Below, in pieces: positions 36,403 through 44,656 of a stretch of DNA of 62,263 nucleotides; position 1 is the stretch's first letter; each line of letters starts with the position of its first letter. The position numbers and the translations under genes are program-made. Location of the stretch: positions 1 to 62,263 of IMG/VR virus record IMGVR_UViG_3300008120_000038. One strand, written 5' to 3'. This stretch comes from a virus. The notes beneath the pieces are model-generated. The model was not told the origin of the DNA, made no database searches, and was given only the letters and a program-made list of their open reading frames with translations.

Positions 36403-36422
36403 CTGTCGTATAATCTATTAAA

Positions 36423-37061
36423 TTATGAAGCAGGTGTCCAGGTACGATCTACGATCTTACCATATGAACCTGATGTGTCTTCTGGAAGAAGACGGAATGA
36501 AACCTCAAACATAGATGCTTCGTCACGCTTTGCTGATACTGTAACATTTTCAATAGAAAGTGCACGGTATGCTGTGTAAACACGCTCTACGTAAGAAGAA
36601 TCTACGCAGTCTCCTGTTCCTGGGCCTACTGCAACGATAGCACGTTCAACTGGACATTCGCCGATATCTCCTGCGGAAAGATTCAATGCTCTTCCGTTTG
36701 AAGTTGACTTTGTTCCTGAAAGTTCGTCATCGTTATAAGCCAAAGAAAGAAGAAGGTTTTCTAGTGTTGCTTCAGCAAAAGCAGTAGCAAGGTTTACCTG
36801 CATACCCTGCTTGTAAAGTTTAGCAACGTCAAGAATCTGGTCAACTCTAACTTCACCGAAGTCAGGTTGGAACTGCAGTTCAAGACCATTCATTGTGTAA
36901 CCAACATTGGTGTAATCAGCATCATTTGTAAGTGTATCTCTGTAAGTCTTTGAAGACTCAAAAGCAGTTACGTCTGCTGGTGTTAGTGTTGTGTCAGCAA
37001 TAAATACTGCTGCTGCACCAACGATAATGTTAGTTGATGTACCACGACTATAGTTAGCCAT
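36423..37061 (-). CDS. Major tail tube protein
   Basis: The 212-residue product has the size and position of the tube protein: after the tail terminator and before the chaperones and tape measure. Beta-rich segments (ADYTNVGYTMNGLELQFQ, MFEVSFRLLPED) and a helix with LYKQGMQVNLATAFAEATLE fit the tube fold. It is a single transcription unit with a promoter upstream and a strong terminator downstream, as expected for an abundant protein. Confidence 0.85.
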   Translation of the reverse strand: MANYSRGTSTNIIVGAAAVFIADTTLTPADVTAFESSKTYRDTLTNDADYTNVGYTMNGLELQFQPDFGEVRVDQILDVAKLYKQGMQVNLATAFAEATLENLLLSLAYNDDELSGTKSTSNGRALNLSAGDIGECPVERAIVAVGPGTGDCVDSSYVERVYTAYRALSIENVTVSAKRDEASMFEVSFRLLPEDTSGSYGKIVDRTWTPAS

Positions 37062-37123
37062 ATTTTCACCTCTTTTTCCTAAATAGGGTTATTAAGTTGT
37101 TTGGCGCTGTTTCCTCAAGTTTA

Positions 37124-37132
37124 ATTATAACA
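37124..37132 (-). promoter_or_regulatory. Extended -10 promoter (TGTTATAAT)
   Basis: The motif precedes the tail tube gene by 62 nt, giving a leader of roughly 55 nt with a GAGGTG ribosome-binding site before ATG 37061. The 37062-37137 gap holds nothing else recognised. Confidence 0.65.
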
Positions 37133-37137
37133 GCCTT

Positions 37138-37746
37138 TTAAATTGTTATTTTTTGTGCTGGTGGAGTTTCTGGCTTCCAGCCAGGGTTAGAAATATCACC
37201 TATGCTATGGTAGTCAAATTCAATAATAATTTTATTTCCGCCATAAGTACGAGCAGTTCCAAAATCAATAATATCCCTTACTTCTTCAAGTTGGTATACC
37301 TTAAAATTATGGAAGTAGAACTGGCAGTCTATAAGATCCTCCACAGTGGCTGTACCAAGGTTTACCTGGCGATTAGAGCACCAATCATTGACCTCCTGTG
37401 CTGATTCATCCATTCTGTCTAAAAGTCGTAAAACGGCTTCCTGTACCTGCACCATTTTTTCGGTTACTCCATCTGTTGTTCCATAAAAATAATACATTAA
37501 TTGCTCACACTTAATATGGGGAAAACCTTTTTTATTCATTCTAAATAATCTATCCCAGGTTGCCATAACCCCAGAGTATCCATATCTTTGGTCATCAACA
37601 ACAATCCACTGCTCTGTAAGATCATCAATTGTACTTGGAGTTGTAGGGAAAAATGGTACGCCAATGCCTATTAAATTAGTTAATTTAGATTGAAGATATT
37701 TATTTACCCATAGTGTTGGTGTATTTAATAAAGAGTTATTAGCCAT
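37138..37746 (-). CDS. Tail terminator-like protein (putative)
   Basis: The 202-residue product stands just before the tail tube gene, where the tail terminator or completion protein is normally encoded. It has a mixed alpha/beta pattern (KMVQVQEAVLRLLDRMDE, IIIEFDYHSIGDI). The call is positional. It overlaps the previous gene by 8 bases. Confidence 0.6.
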   Translation of the reverse strand: MANNSLLNTPTLWVNKYLQSKLTNLIGIGVPFFPTTPSTIDDLTEQWIVVDDQRYGYSGVMATWDRLFRMNKKGFPHIKCEQLMYYFYGTTDGVTEKMVQVQEAVLRLLDRMDESAQEVNDWCSNRQVNLGTATVEDLIDCQFYFHNFKVYQLEEVRDIIDFGTARTYGGNKIIIEFDYHSIGDISNPGWKPETPPAQKITI

Positions 37747-38419
37747 TTAGTGTTCCCGCATTTCCTATCCAACTATATCCAACCTGTAATCCAAGTTGTC
37801 TTCCACGATTTTTTCCTTTTGAAAAATTTGTTTTGTACAAAACTGGATTTTCTAAATAATCAATTATACCGCTTGTCTTTAAAAATGCTTGGCTAAAATA
37901 TTTTGTAAAAAATTCAGAATATACTTTTTCAAATGATCCTTTAACTAAATCTCCTCCAGGATTATTAACTGTAACTTCATTTCTAGTAAATACTTCTTCT
38001 CCGTTATAATCAAACGCAAGAACGTCTGATCTTATGGGAGCAATAGTAACTGGGATTCCTTGTTCCATAATTCTTGCCTTGTCATAGAATGGTTGGTTTG
38101 ATCCATCCTTAATTGTTGATGATTGAGAGAATGTATAATTAAAAGATAGTCCATAGTCATTAACAAAATAATTAAGATTAAATAATCTTGCATTTGGGCT
38201 TCCAGTTTGCTGCCACTCATAAACATGGTGAAGCATTGAAGGGTTAAGTCTTGCGCTAGAATCAACAAATTGTTTTGCTGACTCTACAAGCATTTTTCCA
38301 AGATTTCCAAAAAATCTTTTTTTACCCTTTTGCACACCTTCTAAAAAACCTTCTGAATAATCAATAATATTTTTAATATCTTTAGTTAATTGTTTAGTGT
38401 TTATTATTAGTTTTGTCAT
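37739..38419 (-). CDS. HK97 gp10-like head-tail connector/tail completion protein (putative)
   Basis: The 226-residue product has an N-terminal basic helix (EGFLEGVQKGKKRFFGNLGK) and a later segment (FSQAFLKTSGIIDYLENP) reminiscent of gp10-type proteins. Its order between the head-closure-like and tail-terminator-like genes agrees. It overlaps the upstream gene by ATGA. Confidence 0.55.
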   Translation of the reverse strand: MTKLIINTKQLTKDIKNIIDYSEGFLEGVQKGKKRFFGNLGKMLVESAKQFVDSSARLNPSMLHHVYEWQQTGSPNARLFNLNYFVNDYGLSFNYTFSQSSTIKDGSNQPFYDKARIMEQGIPVTIAPIRSDVLAFDYNGEEVFTRNEVTVNNPGGDLVKGSFEKVYSEFFTKYFSQAFLKTSGIIDYLENPVLYKTNFSKGKNRGRQLGLQVGYSWIGNAGTLNG

Positions 38420-38871
38420 ATATCTGTTGCCTGATTTTCGGAACGTCTTAAAATTACCTTGTAGTATTCTATTTTATTTAAAAATCCTATAATTGGCTCT
38501 ATGGATGCTATTTCATATATTGTTGAATGTCCTGATCTTGGTCCTGAAGTTTCTAAATATATAGTAGGCTCATCATGTGTCTTAATGTTTGTTACAACTA
38601 TATTAGTTAATGAGTTCATTTGTTTTTGACTAGAAACTCTAATGTCCGTTTTTGATCTTCCTATTAGAATACTTTCTTTTGTTATATTTACATTTGGCTT
38701 AACTTCTTCATCAGAAGATGCGGTTCCTTTTATAACAAAATTACATGCAAATTGTCTATCAAGAATCCATTGCTTTTTTACATTTCCATATGCGCCTTGG
38801 TCAACTATTGGGTAATAAACATCCGCAAGCATGGGAAACATGAAGTCGGTATTTTCACATACCTTACTCAT
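38416..38871 (-). CDS. Head closure/connector protein (putative)
   Basis: The 151-residue product is beta-rich with a C-terminal strand pattern (STIYEIASIEPIIGFLNKI, YYKVILRRSE) like stopper proteins that follow the adaptor in siphovirus head-tail modules. The call relies on order and size. It overlaps the adaptor gene by one base. Confidence 0.55.
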   Translation of the reverse strand: MSKVCENTDFMFPMLADVYYPIVDQGAYGNVKKQWILDRQFACNFVIKGTASSDEEVKPNVNITKESILIGRSKTDIRVSSQKQMNSLTNIVVTNIKTHDEPTIYLETSGPRSGHSTIYEIASIEPIIGFLNKIEYYKVILRRSENQATDI

Positions 38872-39851
38872 TACAATATCCCTGGCGTACGAAGATCTGT
38901 TATATATTTATCTAAAATGGTGTCAACTAAAATATTTCCAGTACCTGAAAACTTTGAAGAATTATATTTTAAACTAAACTGATCTGTTTTATAGTCTGAA
39001 ACGTAAGCCTTATAGTGATCCATTTTGCCACAAGCAATATCATCAATTAACATTAATGTTGCTTCACGTATATCATTAGGAATTACTTTATACCCTGCCT
39101 CATATACAAAAATATAATCATATCCTTCTGGAAAACTTACTGAAGGATTTTTTGTGTTCGTCCATAGATTGTCAAAATTTTCATATGGAGCATATGCATA
39201 AAATGAGTCTGAGCCTGCATCTCTATATTTTAATGGTTTTCTTTCTGCACGATTAAAAGAGTCTGACGATGAAGAGTCTGTAGCAACTTTTACTATTGCT
39301 GTGGTATCTTTTGTTATTAAATAATTATAGCCATCAAGTGCTGGAATATTTTCAGATATATCAAAAACTAATTTTCCATTTTCATATACTTGATTAATTT
39401 TATATGCAGAGTTCCATAGTGGCATGTAGTCTGTTCCTTGTCCTACAGTTTCAAGTATTTTTTTCTCAAATGTAAATCTAGTTCCAACCACAGAGTCAAT
39501 AATTGCTCTGGCAATTCTTTCATTATATGAAGCATTTGCAATTTCTGTAGCAGTTGTGCCTAGTGTATTAGGATTGACATATGGCCTAACTACAGTTAAT
39601 ATGTCTTCAACTACAAGATTTCCTGGCTCTTCATCAACTGACTCATATATTGTTACATTGTAATCGTTGTCATATTTTACAAAATCTCCAGTTAAAGTAT
39701 AAGTAATTTGAGAGTTTGAATTTGATGTTAGCGTGTTTGATCCAGACACTGTTTCATCATCGTTTTCAATATATAAAAAATATTCTGTATTTGCCTCTGG
39801 CACATCATACTTTACTTCTAGTGGAAATGGTGGGAGTCTTAGAACTATCAT
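38871..39851 (-). CDS. Head-tail adaptor protein with N-terminal beta domain (putative)
   Basis: The 326-residue product has two parts. Residues 1-100 form an Ig-like beta domain (VKYDNDYNVTIYESVDEEPG). The rest is helical/beta with IREATLMLIDDIACGKMDHY near the C-terminus, a typical adaptor (gp6/gp15-like) helix. The N-terminal Ig-like extension is longer than the usual adaptor of 100-200 residues. Confidence 0.6.
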   Translation of the reverse strand: MIVLRLPPFPLEVKYDVPEANTEYFLYIENDDETVSGSNTLTSNSNSQITYTLTGDFVKYDNDYNVTIYESVDEEPGNLVVEDILTVVRPYVNPNTLGTTATEIANASYNERIARAIIDSVVGTRFTFEKKILETVGQGTDYMPLWNSAYKINQVYENGKLVFDISENIPALDGYNYLITKDTTAIVKVATDSSSSDSFNRAERKPLKYRDAGSDSFYAYAPYENFDNLWTNTKNPSVSFPEGYDYIFVYEAGYKVIPNDIREATLMLIDDIACGKMDHYKAYVSDYKTDQFSLKYNSSKFSGTGNILVDTILDKYITDLRTPGIL

Positions 39852-39853
39852 TA

Positions 39854-40195
39854 TTATTTACCGTAGTGTTTTGCTACTTCTTGTGGGGTCGCAATGCGAA
39901 CCGACTTATGAGTTAGCCACTTTTCGGAAACCTCCTTGCTTACAATATTATAGCCTTTTACGACTTCTCCAACACCATTCCAGAATACGTTTCTTTCTGA
40001 AAATATTGCTACCTTCTCTGGTGCTGTTTCTTTTATTTTTGTTAGTTTTTCTGTTTCTTCTTTTGGTGTCCAACTAGCAATAACTTCAAGCATGTGAGCC
40101 TTTGTGCTTACCCCGAATAGGTCAATATTGTTCTTCTTTGCATAAGACTTTATTTCCATAACAGTCTTTTTAGACAAATCTTCAATAATAGACAT
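39854..40195 (-). CDS. Small head protein with HeH/Rho-N-like N-terminus
   Basis: In this 113-residue product residues 1-45 (SKKTVMEIKSYAKKNNIDLF, STKAHMLEVIASW) have the two-helix pattern of Rho-N/SAP-type domains found in phage head genes. The C-terminal half is a compact beta domain (ERNVFWNGVGEVVKGYNIVS). Such genes usually lie between capsid and adaptor. It has its own extended -10 promoter and an AGGAGG site. Confidence 0.65.
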   Translation of the reverse strand: MSIIEDLSKKTVMEIKSYAKKNNIDLFGVSTKAHMLEVIASWTPKEETEKLTKIKETAPEKVAIFSERNVFWNGVGEVVKGYNIVSKEVSEKWLTHKSVRIATPQEVAKHYGK

Positions 40196-40211
40196 TAGTT
40201 CCTCCTATGTC

Positions 40212-40220
40212 ATTATACCA
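40212..40220 (-). promoter_or_regulatory. Extended -10 promoter (TGGTATAAT)
   Basis: TGGTATAAT on the minus strand lies between the small arginine-tailed gene and the Rho-N-like gene at 40195. The leader would contain AGGAGG. Confidence 0.7.
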
Positions 40221-40223
40221 GAA

Positions 40224-40463
40224 TTAGCGCCGTCTTCTTCCTTTACCAAAATTATTTTGTAGTGGTAAACGAATTCCATTTGGTGTTCCAGATGGATTTA
40301 CAGCATTTGGTCCAGATGTATCTCCAAGCGTTGCCCCAGATGTTCCCAAAGTATTAACTTGCAAACCGCTTGGACCCATAATAATAACACCAGGGGTTCC
40401 TAAAGATTGAATAACTCCTTCAGCAACGTGTGTGTGATTCTGTGGTGTTCCTGGATATGACAT
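40224..40463 (-). CDS. Capsid N-terminal-arm paralog (79 residues)
   Basis: This small Gly/Pro/Thr-rich protein matches the first ~70 residues of the major capsid protein encoded just upstream: YPGT near the start, H-x-H then EG, and NPSGTPNGIRLPLQ against NPVGTPGGILLPEQ. It then ends in a basic tail (GKGRRRR) instead of the capsid fold. It has its own ribosome-binding site (AGGAG) and follows a hairpin after the capsid gene. It may be a capsid-binding decoration or assembly factor that uses the same contact as the capsid arm. The function is inferred from the paralogy only. Confidence 0.75.
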   Translation of the reverse strand: MSYPGTPQNHTHVAEGVIQSLGTPGVIIMGPSGLQVNTLGTSGATLGDTSGPNAVNPSGTPNGIRLPLQNNFGKGRRRR

Positions 40464-40484
40464 ATTGCTCCTAAAATTGAATAA

Positions 40485-40510
40485 GGAGGGTAGTTTTTAC
40501 GCTACCCTCC
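40485..40510 (-). terminator. Strong hairpin after capsid gene (weak terminator or attenuator)
   Basis: GGAGGGTAG and CTACCCTCC make a perfect 9-bp stem with an 8-nt A-rich loop, 20 nt after the capsid stop. The following minus-strand sequence (TTATTCAATTTT) is U-rich but interrupted, so read-through or mRNA-end stabilisation is likely. Confidence 0.7.
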
Positions 40511-40529
40511 CTATAAATTGTTTCAGCGA

Positions 40530-41642
40530 TTATGAGTTTGCTGCTGCTGTTGCGAATGCAACTGCATCAAGTTCTTCCCACTGAATACCAAAGCGGACGA
40601 ATACTGTGTACTCAATTGTGTCCTTCTTTGGTTGGTAGAAACGGTTTACAGTGATATCACGTTGGAATCCCCATACACGGTTCTGAGGGAATGTAAGATC
40701 TACATAACCTGCAGGGTAGTAAGGAACTTCCTGAACTTCAACACCGAGAACACGAGTTGTACGTGCTCCACCAAATGTCTGAGCATTGCCGTCATAGTAT
40801 GACTGACGCATTGCTTCTGTTCCACCAAGACGTGGTGTAAATGCTTCTGCAATTGCATCAGCAAGTGTACCGTTGTTCTTGACGATTCCCTGGAATGCAT
40901 CTGTACCAGCATAGAACTTAAGATTGTTCTTGATTGCACGATACTTACGTGGCATTGCAAGGATGATATCCTGAAGTACTGGTGTTGTCCAGTTATTATC
41001 AGTAACTGTTACGATAGACTCGTGTGAGTCTCCATCCTGTACCTTTGAAACAAAACCTTCCATAATGTTAAGGAAAGCGTCTCCGCCTGCTCCAGTACCA
41101 TTAATTGCAAGATCTTCAATGTCGTTTGCAAAAGCGTTAGTCATCAAACGAACAAGATGGTCTTCAAGAGCGCCACCTTCTACGTTATCTTCTAGTGCTT
41201 CTGTTGATACTTCCCAGTCAAGACGAATCTTCTTAGTAGTCAATTCAACCTTTGAGAAAGTTGCGCCTGCATTTGTGAATGTAGGGTCTGCTTGTGCTGC
41301 TGCACGAATTACACGCTCACCAACGTTAACTTTTTCAAGTTCCATTGTGTTGGCTCTCATAGTAACTCTACGTCCATCCTTAGCGAGAACTGTAGCATCC
41401 CACACATAATCAATGAAGCGACGTGCTTGTTCAGGCAATAGGATACCACCTGGTGTTCCAACTGGGTTTACACCAAGTTGAGCATCACCGTAGTTTGCAC
41501 CAGCAATGTTACCCATAACGCCGACACGACCATTAACAATGGCTGCTGCGTCTGCGGTAGAACCAGATGCTACTGCGCCTTCACCTGTGTGGCCATGGCC
41601 TTCAGTTGTACCTGGATAGTTTTTTACGATATCTTCTGACAT
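40530..41642 (-). CDS. Major capsid protein (HK97 fold)
   Basis: The 370-residue protein has an N-terminal flexible Gly/Ala-rich arm of about 75 residues, then a capsid core with FIDYVWDATVLAKDGRRV, RLDWEVSTEALEDN, DIEDLAINGTG and a C-terminal VWGFQRDITVNRFY...YTVFVRFGIQWEE, typical of actinophage capsids. ATG at 41642 is chosen because AGGAGG lies 8 nt upstream; the GTG three codons earlier overlaps the ribosome-binding site. It follows the protease/scaffold gene. Confidence 0.92.
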   Translation of the reverse strand: MSEDIVKNYPGTTEGHGHTGEGAVASGSTADAAAIVNGRVGVMGNIAGANYGDAQLGVNPVGTPGGILLPEQARRFIDYVWDATVLAKDGRRVTMRANTMELEKVNVGERVIRAAAQADPTFTNAGATFSKVELTTKKIRLDWEVSTEALEDNVEGGALEDHLVRLMTNAFANDIEDLAINGTGAGGDAFLNIMEGFVSKVQDGDSHESIVTVTDNNWTTPVLQDIILAMPRKYRAIKNNLKFYAGTDAFQGIVKNNGTLADAIAEAFTPRLGGTEAMRQSYYDGNAQTFGGARTTRVLGVEVQEVPYYPAGYVDLTFPQNRVWGFQRDITVNRFYQPKKDTIEYTVFVRFGIQWEELDAVAFATAAANS

Positions 41643-41669
41643 ATTGTTCACCTCCTAGTGATTTTTATG

Positions 41670-42224
41670 TTAGTTATATAGGTCGGAGAATTTGAGGAAA
41701 CGTCCGCCCCATAGGGATTTTTGAACTGGAGTTGAGTCCAGTTCCTGCACGATCTCGCCTAGATCGCCAGACTTGCGGAAAGCGGTGTCCTTTTCTACGG
41801 AATCAACTCTCTTTCCAATTTCATTAAAAGTACCCTTGATCTGATTTACATCAGTTGTTGTGGCATCAAGAGACTTCTTCATATTAGCAACTTCATCACC
41901 AAGTGACTTAATTGTTGCTGCTAGATCGCCAAAGGCATTAGTAACAGATTCCTTGATTTCTGCAATTGCATTTGCAATTACTTCATCAGCCTTTGCAGCA
42001 TCTTCTGCTGCTGGTGCTTCAGGAGTCTGAATTGCATCTTCTACTGAAGATGTAGCACTATCTTCTACAACAGAATCAGACTTTTCTGCTTCAGCAACTG
42101 GTGCTTCTGCTTCTACGACTGCTTCTGGTGCTTCTGTTGGTTGTGCCTCTGGAGTGACCTCTGCGGATACTGCTTCTGCTTCTGCAACTGGTGCATCAAC
42201 TACTGCTGTTGTATCTTCTGACAT
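41670..42224 (-). CDS. Scaffold protein from internal in-frame start (nested)
   Basis: Inside the protease gene, ATG at 42224 (Met254, MSEDTTAVVDA) is preceded by a perfect AAGGAGGT at 7 nt spacing, better than the site of the full-length gene. It would give a 184-residue acidic coiled-coil protein identical to the C-terminus of the fusion, exactly the part expected to act as scaffold. The arrangement equals the known lambda C/Nu3 nesting. That it is used here is an inference from the ribosome-binding site. Confidence 0.75.
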   Translation of the reverse strand: MSEDTTAVVDAPVAEAEAVSAEVTPEAQPTEAPEAVVEAEAPVAEAEKSDSVVEDSATSSVEDAIQTPEAPAAEDAAKADEVIANAIAEIKESVTNAFGDLAATIKSLGDEVANMKKSLDATTTDVNQIKGTFNEIGKRVDSVEKDTAFRKSGDLGEIVQELDSTPVQKSLWGGRFLKFSDLYN

Positions 42225-42983
42225 AGGGTTTACCTCCTTGTTAATCTTAGAAGTATTAATGCCTTTAGCACTATCAACTAAGAACTTTATCATGTTTGCT
42301 TTTTCTGAGTCATTTTTTTCTACAAAACCAATGTTTTTCATTTCGTTTCCACTTACTGGGCTAACGTATGTTTCTTCATCAGATGTTAGAACAATTCCTG
42401 TTTCTTCATCGTAGAAAACATTTTCTACAACTACATCTGCTAGGTCACCCTTAATAACATCTACACCGTCAACTTTTTCAACAGACATAATGCTTGCAAA
42501 CTGATTTGCTGGTGAGTCTACAAGACTTAACTCTACAAGATCGTAGTCTTTAATAATTCTAATTGATTTTTCTAATTCTTCATTATATGCATCGTCCCAC
42601 TTATTCATTCTTCCCCCGATTGAAAAACCAGTATAGGTTCCATCAAGAACCTTTTCCCATGCATCTGCTGCACCCTTTGAAATATAAGTTGATACATAAA
42701 CACCTTTATAAAACTTTTTTGTTTCTGGATCAAAATACTTTTCTTCTTTAAAAGAAATCATTTTTCCTACGGCTGATGGCTGATGCATTTCACGAATATT
42801 TCCACGGAATTTTGCAAATGCCTTCATTGAAGCCTCTGTTGTTACAATATCATATTGCTTGTCAAGATTATCAAGAGAAGCAAATCCAGAGACTATACGC
42901 TTTTCTACGTCTACTTTTCCAAAGGGCATTGATAGACGAACATTGTCGCCATCAGTGGTCCAAAAAGCCTTATTTATGTTCAT
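41670..42983 (-). CDS. Capsid maturation protease fused to scaffold
   Basis: In this product of about 437 residues, residues 1-170 are an HK97-type (S78) prohead protease. His67 lies in NIREMHQPS, Ser121 in TGFSIGGRM, and the following strand YDLVELSLVDSPAN is diagnostic. From about residue 250 the protein becomes acidic and Ala/Glu-rich and then coiled-coil (EIKESVTNAFGDLAATIKSL, NMKKSLDATTTDV), the scaffold. ATG 42983 is preferred: the in-frame ATG four codons earlier (42995) overlaps the -10 itself and so could not be in the transcript. Confidence 0.9.
   Translation of the reverse strand: MNINKAFWTTDGDNVRLSMPFGKVDVEKRIVSGFASLDNLDKQYDIVTTEASMKAFAKFRGNIREMHQPSAVGKMISFKEEKYFDPETKKFYKGVYVSTYISKGAADAWEKVLDGTYTGFSIGGRMNKWDDAYNEELEKSIRIIKDYDLVELSLVDSPANQFASIMSVEKVDGVDVIKGDLADVVVENVFYDEETGIVLTSDEETYVSPVSGNEMKNIGFVEKNDSEKANMIKFLVDSAKGINTSKINKEVNPMSEDTTAVVDAPVAEAEAVSAEVTPEAQPTEAPEAVVEAEAPVAEAEKSDSVVEDSATSSVEDAIQTPEAPAAEDAAKADEVIANAIAEIKESVTNAFGDLAATIKSLGDEVANMKKSLDATTTDVNQIKGTFNEIGKRVDSVEKDTAFRKSGDLGEIVQELDSTPVQKSLWGGRFLKFSDLYN
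42232..42239 (-). promoter_or_regulatory. Internal ribosome-binding site for scaffold
   Basis: Minus-strand AAGGAGGT in the middle of the protease-scaffold frame (codons AAG GAG GTA), 7 nt before an in-frame ATG at 42224. Confidence 0.75.
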
Positions 42984-42993
42984 ATCGTATTCC

Positions 42994-43002
42994 ATTATAC
43001 CA
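42994..43002 (-). promoter_or_regulatory. Extended -10 promoter (TGGTATAAT)
   Basis: TGGTATAAT is 10 nt before ATG 42983, so the leader would be about 3-4 nt and without a ribosome-binding site. It lies in the short gap after the portal gene. Confidence 0.7.
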
Positions 43003-43024
43003 AATGTTTATGCAGATTTCTCAA

Positions 43025-44656
43025 CTATTGAGACGCTCTGCCTTCACCCTTCGGATTACGTCCAGACACTGTTGCTGGTCCATCTGACTGGCTATTTGTT
43101 CTTTCTGCATCTCTAGAACGATTTCCATTTGCTCTTGAGTCTGCTGCCTGTCTTGGAGTTAACTGTAGAGGAATGTCTCCATGCTCAGCCTGTGGTAAAT
43201 CTAAAATCTCACGTGCCTCATTAGGAAGCATAATCTGATTCTTAACATATCGCTCAAGAATTTGAGACTGTGCGATCTCATCTGTAAGAGTAAGTTCGTT
43301 AAATTTAAACTGAAGAATATCCGTTCTTTCTTTAATTATTTTTCCAATAATTTTTTCAAGATGCTGTTGTTCTGGGCGAGACACTTGCTCTTTAAAGGTT
43401 CTATCTTGTGAGAGTGCTGCTGCAAGTCCTGATTCTGATCCACCAAGTTTAGAGATAGGTACCTGATGTGCAATTAAAATATCATCACGATTTTGCTTGC
43501 GATATTCTTTAAATGAACCGTCTTGAATACCATTTTCAATAGGATCCATTTTAAACTCAACCTTTGACTGATCATTATCTCCAGGAAGTGGTATGTACAA
43601 AGTTCTATGTGATTGTGACTTTAATCCTGTCTGCAAGAATCTAAACATTTTATCTTCAGCATCAGCAGACAACTTAGCGCCTTTAAGAGTAATTACATAT
43701 CTTGGTACCGCTTTATTTTCAAAATAATCAATATTATATTGTGAAGCAAGTTGGTCACCAATAAGTGAAGGAAGCGCTGCAACAATATCTGGAACTCCAT
43801 AGTATGTGTTTAATGGAGAATAATCTTTAAAGTGAATAATTTCATTTGGACGATTATCTGCTGTTAATGGGTTTCTGTTTGTAGCACCAAAGTTTCGGAA
43901 ATAAACAACCTTTGGTCCAATGATTTGAACATATCCATCACGGATACGACGAACACGCATTGTAGTTGATGGAATATGACCTAAGTATCCAATTTCCCCA
44001 CTTACCGTTCTTCCAATTTCCATATATCCGTTTCCAGTTGCCTGAAGATCTGTATAGATTTTTTCCATTGTACGTGTAAAACTATCATCATCGTTTAAAG
44101 ACTCAAGCCAATCACGAAGTTCTAACTTTGCTCGTTCAATACGATTACGAGCACGACTGGTTGCTGCTTGATCTGAATTATTTTCAAGACTCATCATTGT
44201 GCGATCTGTTACATCAAATCGGTAACCAAGACCAACAACATTTTCTACCTTTGCGTCAATCGCAGCATGATTAGCAAAAGAAGTATCATAAAAGTTAGCA
44301 AGTTCGTACATATTGTACGGTGGTGTAATTACATCAAATAGTCCGTAACCATTTCGGTACACTAAGCCAGGGTTTATTGCCTTTGATCCAGAATCTTTAA
44401 GTCCTTTAGGATCAGCATTTGCTGAATCAAGATAAGGGGTACTAAGAAGATCAATGTTTCCATTTGTAGCAAGATAACCTTCTTGCGTCATTGCCTTGTT
44501 TACTTGTCTGGTTATACGACGTTTAAAGTTATCTTCAAGTCCCCCAAGATTTTTTAATTCGTCCCAAGACTTATTAAAAGGATCACTATTCTTAAACTGG
44601 CTCTCTTGTTTTTCGTTTGTTCCAAGCCTTGCTTCAATATAATCGCTATTACTCAT
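43025..44656 (-). CDS. Portal protein
   Basis: This product of about 543 residues is the dodecameric head vertex through which DNA passes. The family is recognised from DLQATGNGYMEIGRTVSGEI, IIHFKDYSPLNTYYGVPDIV and the following QYNIDYFENKAVPRYVITLK, plus AHQVPISKLGGSESGLAAAL near residue 410. ATG 44656 is chosen because it overlaps the upstream stop (ATGAGTAA); longer in-frame starts would overlap the upstream gene by up to 70 bases. The C-terminal 60 residues are Arg/Ser/Asn-rich and unstructured. Confidence 0.93.
   Translation of the reverse strand: MSNSDYIEARLGTNEKQESQFKNSDPFNKSWDELKNLGGLEDNFKRRITRQVNKAMTQEGYLATNGNIDLLSTPYLDSANADPKGLKDSGSKAINPGLVYRNGYGLFDVITPPYNMYELANFYDTSFANHAAIDAKVENVVGLGYRFDVTDRTMMSLENNSDQAATSRARNRIERAKLELRDWLESLNDDDSFTRTMEKIYTDLQATGNGYMEIGRTVSGEIGYLGHIPSTTMRVRRIRDGYVQIIGPKVVYFRNFGATNRNPLTADNRPNEIIHFKDYSPLNTYYGVPDIVAALPSLIGDQLASQYNIDYFENKAVPRYVITLKGAKLSADAEDKMFRFLQTGLKSQSHRTLYIPLPGDNDQSKVEFKMDPIENGIQDGSFKEYRKQNRDDILIAHQVPISKLGGSESGLAAALSQDRTFKEQVSRPEQQHLEKIIGKIIKERTDILQFKFNELTLTDEIAQSQILERYVKNQIMLPNEAREILDLPQAEHGDIPLQLTPRQAADSRANGNRSRDAERTNSQSDGPATVSGRNPKGEGRASQ

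Noticed and set aside
38643-38656. Extra copy of the GGACA-type operator (TGTCCGTTTTTGAT)
   Set aside because: It is inside a connector gene, matches only about 10 bases and lacks the other blocks, so it is probably chance.
40485-40510. Capsid hairpin as a regular terminator
   Set aside because: The stem is strong but the following U-tract is interrupted, so it is listed only as a weak terminator or attenuator.
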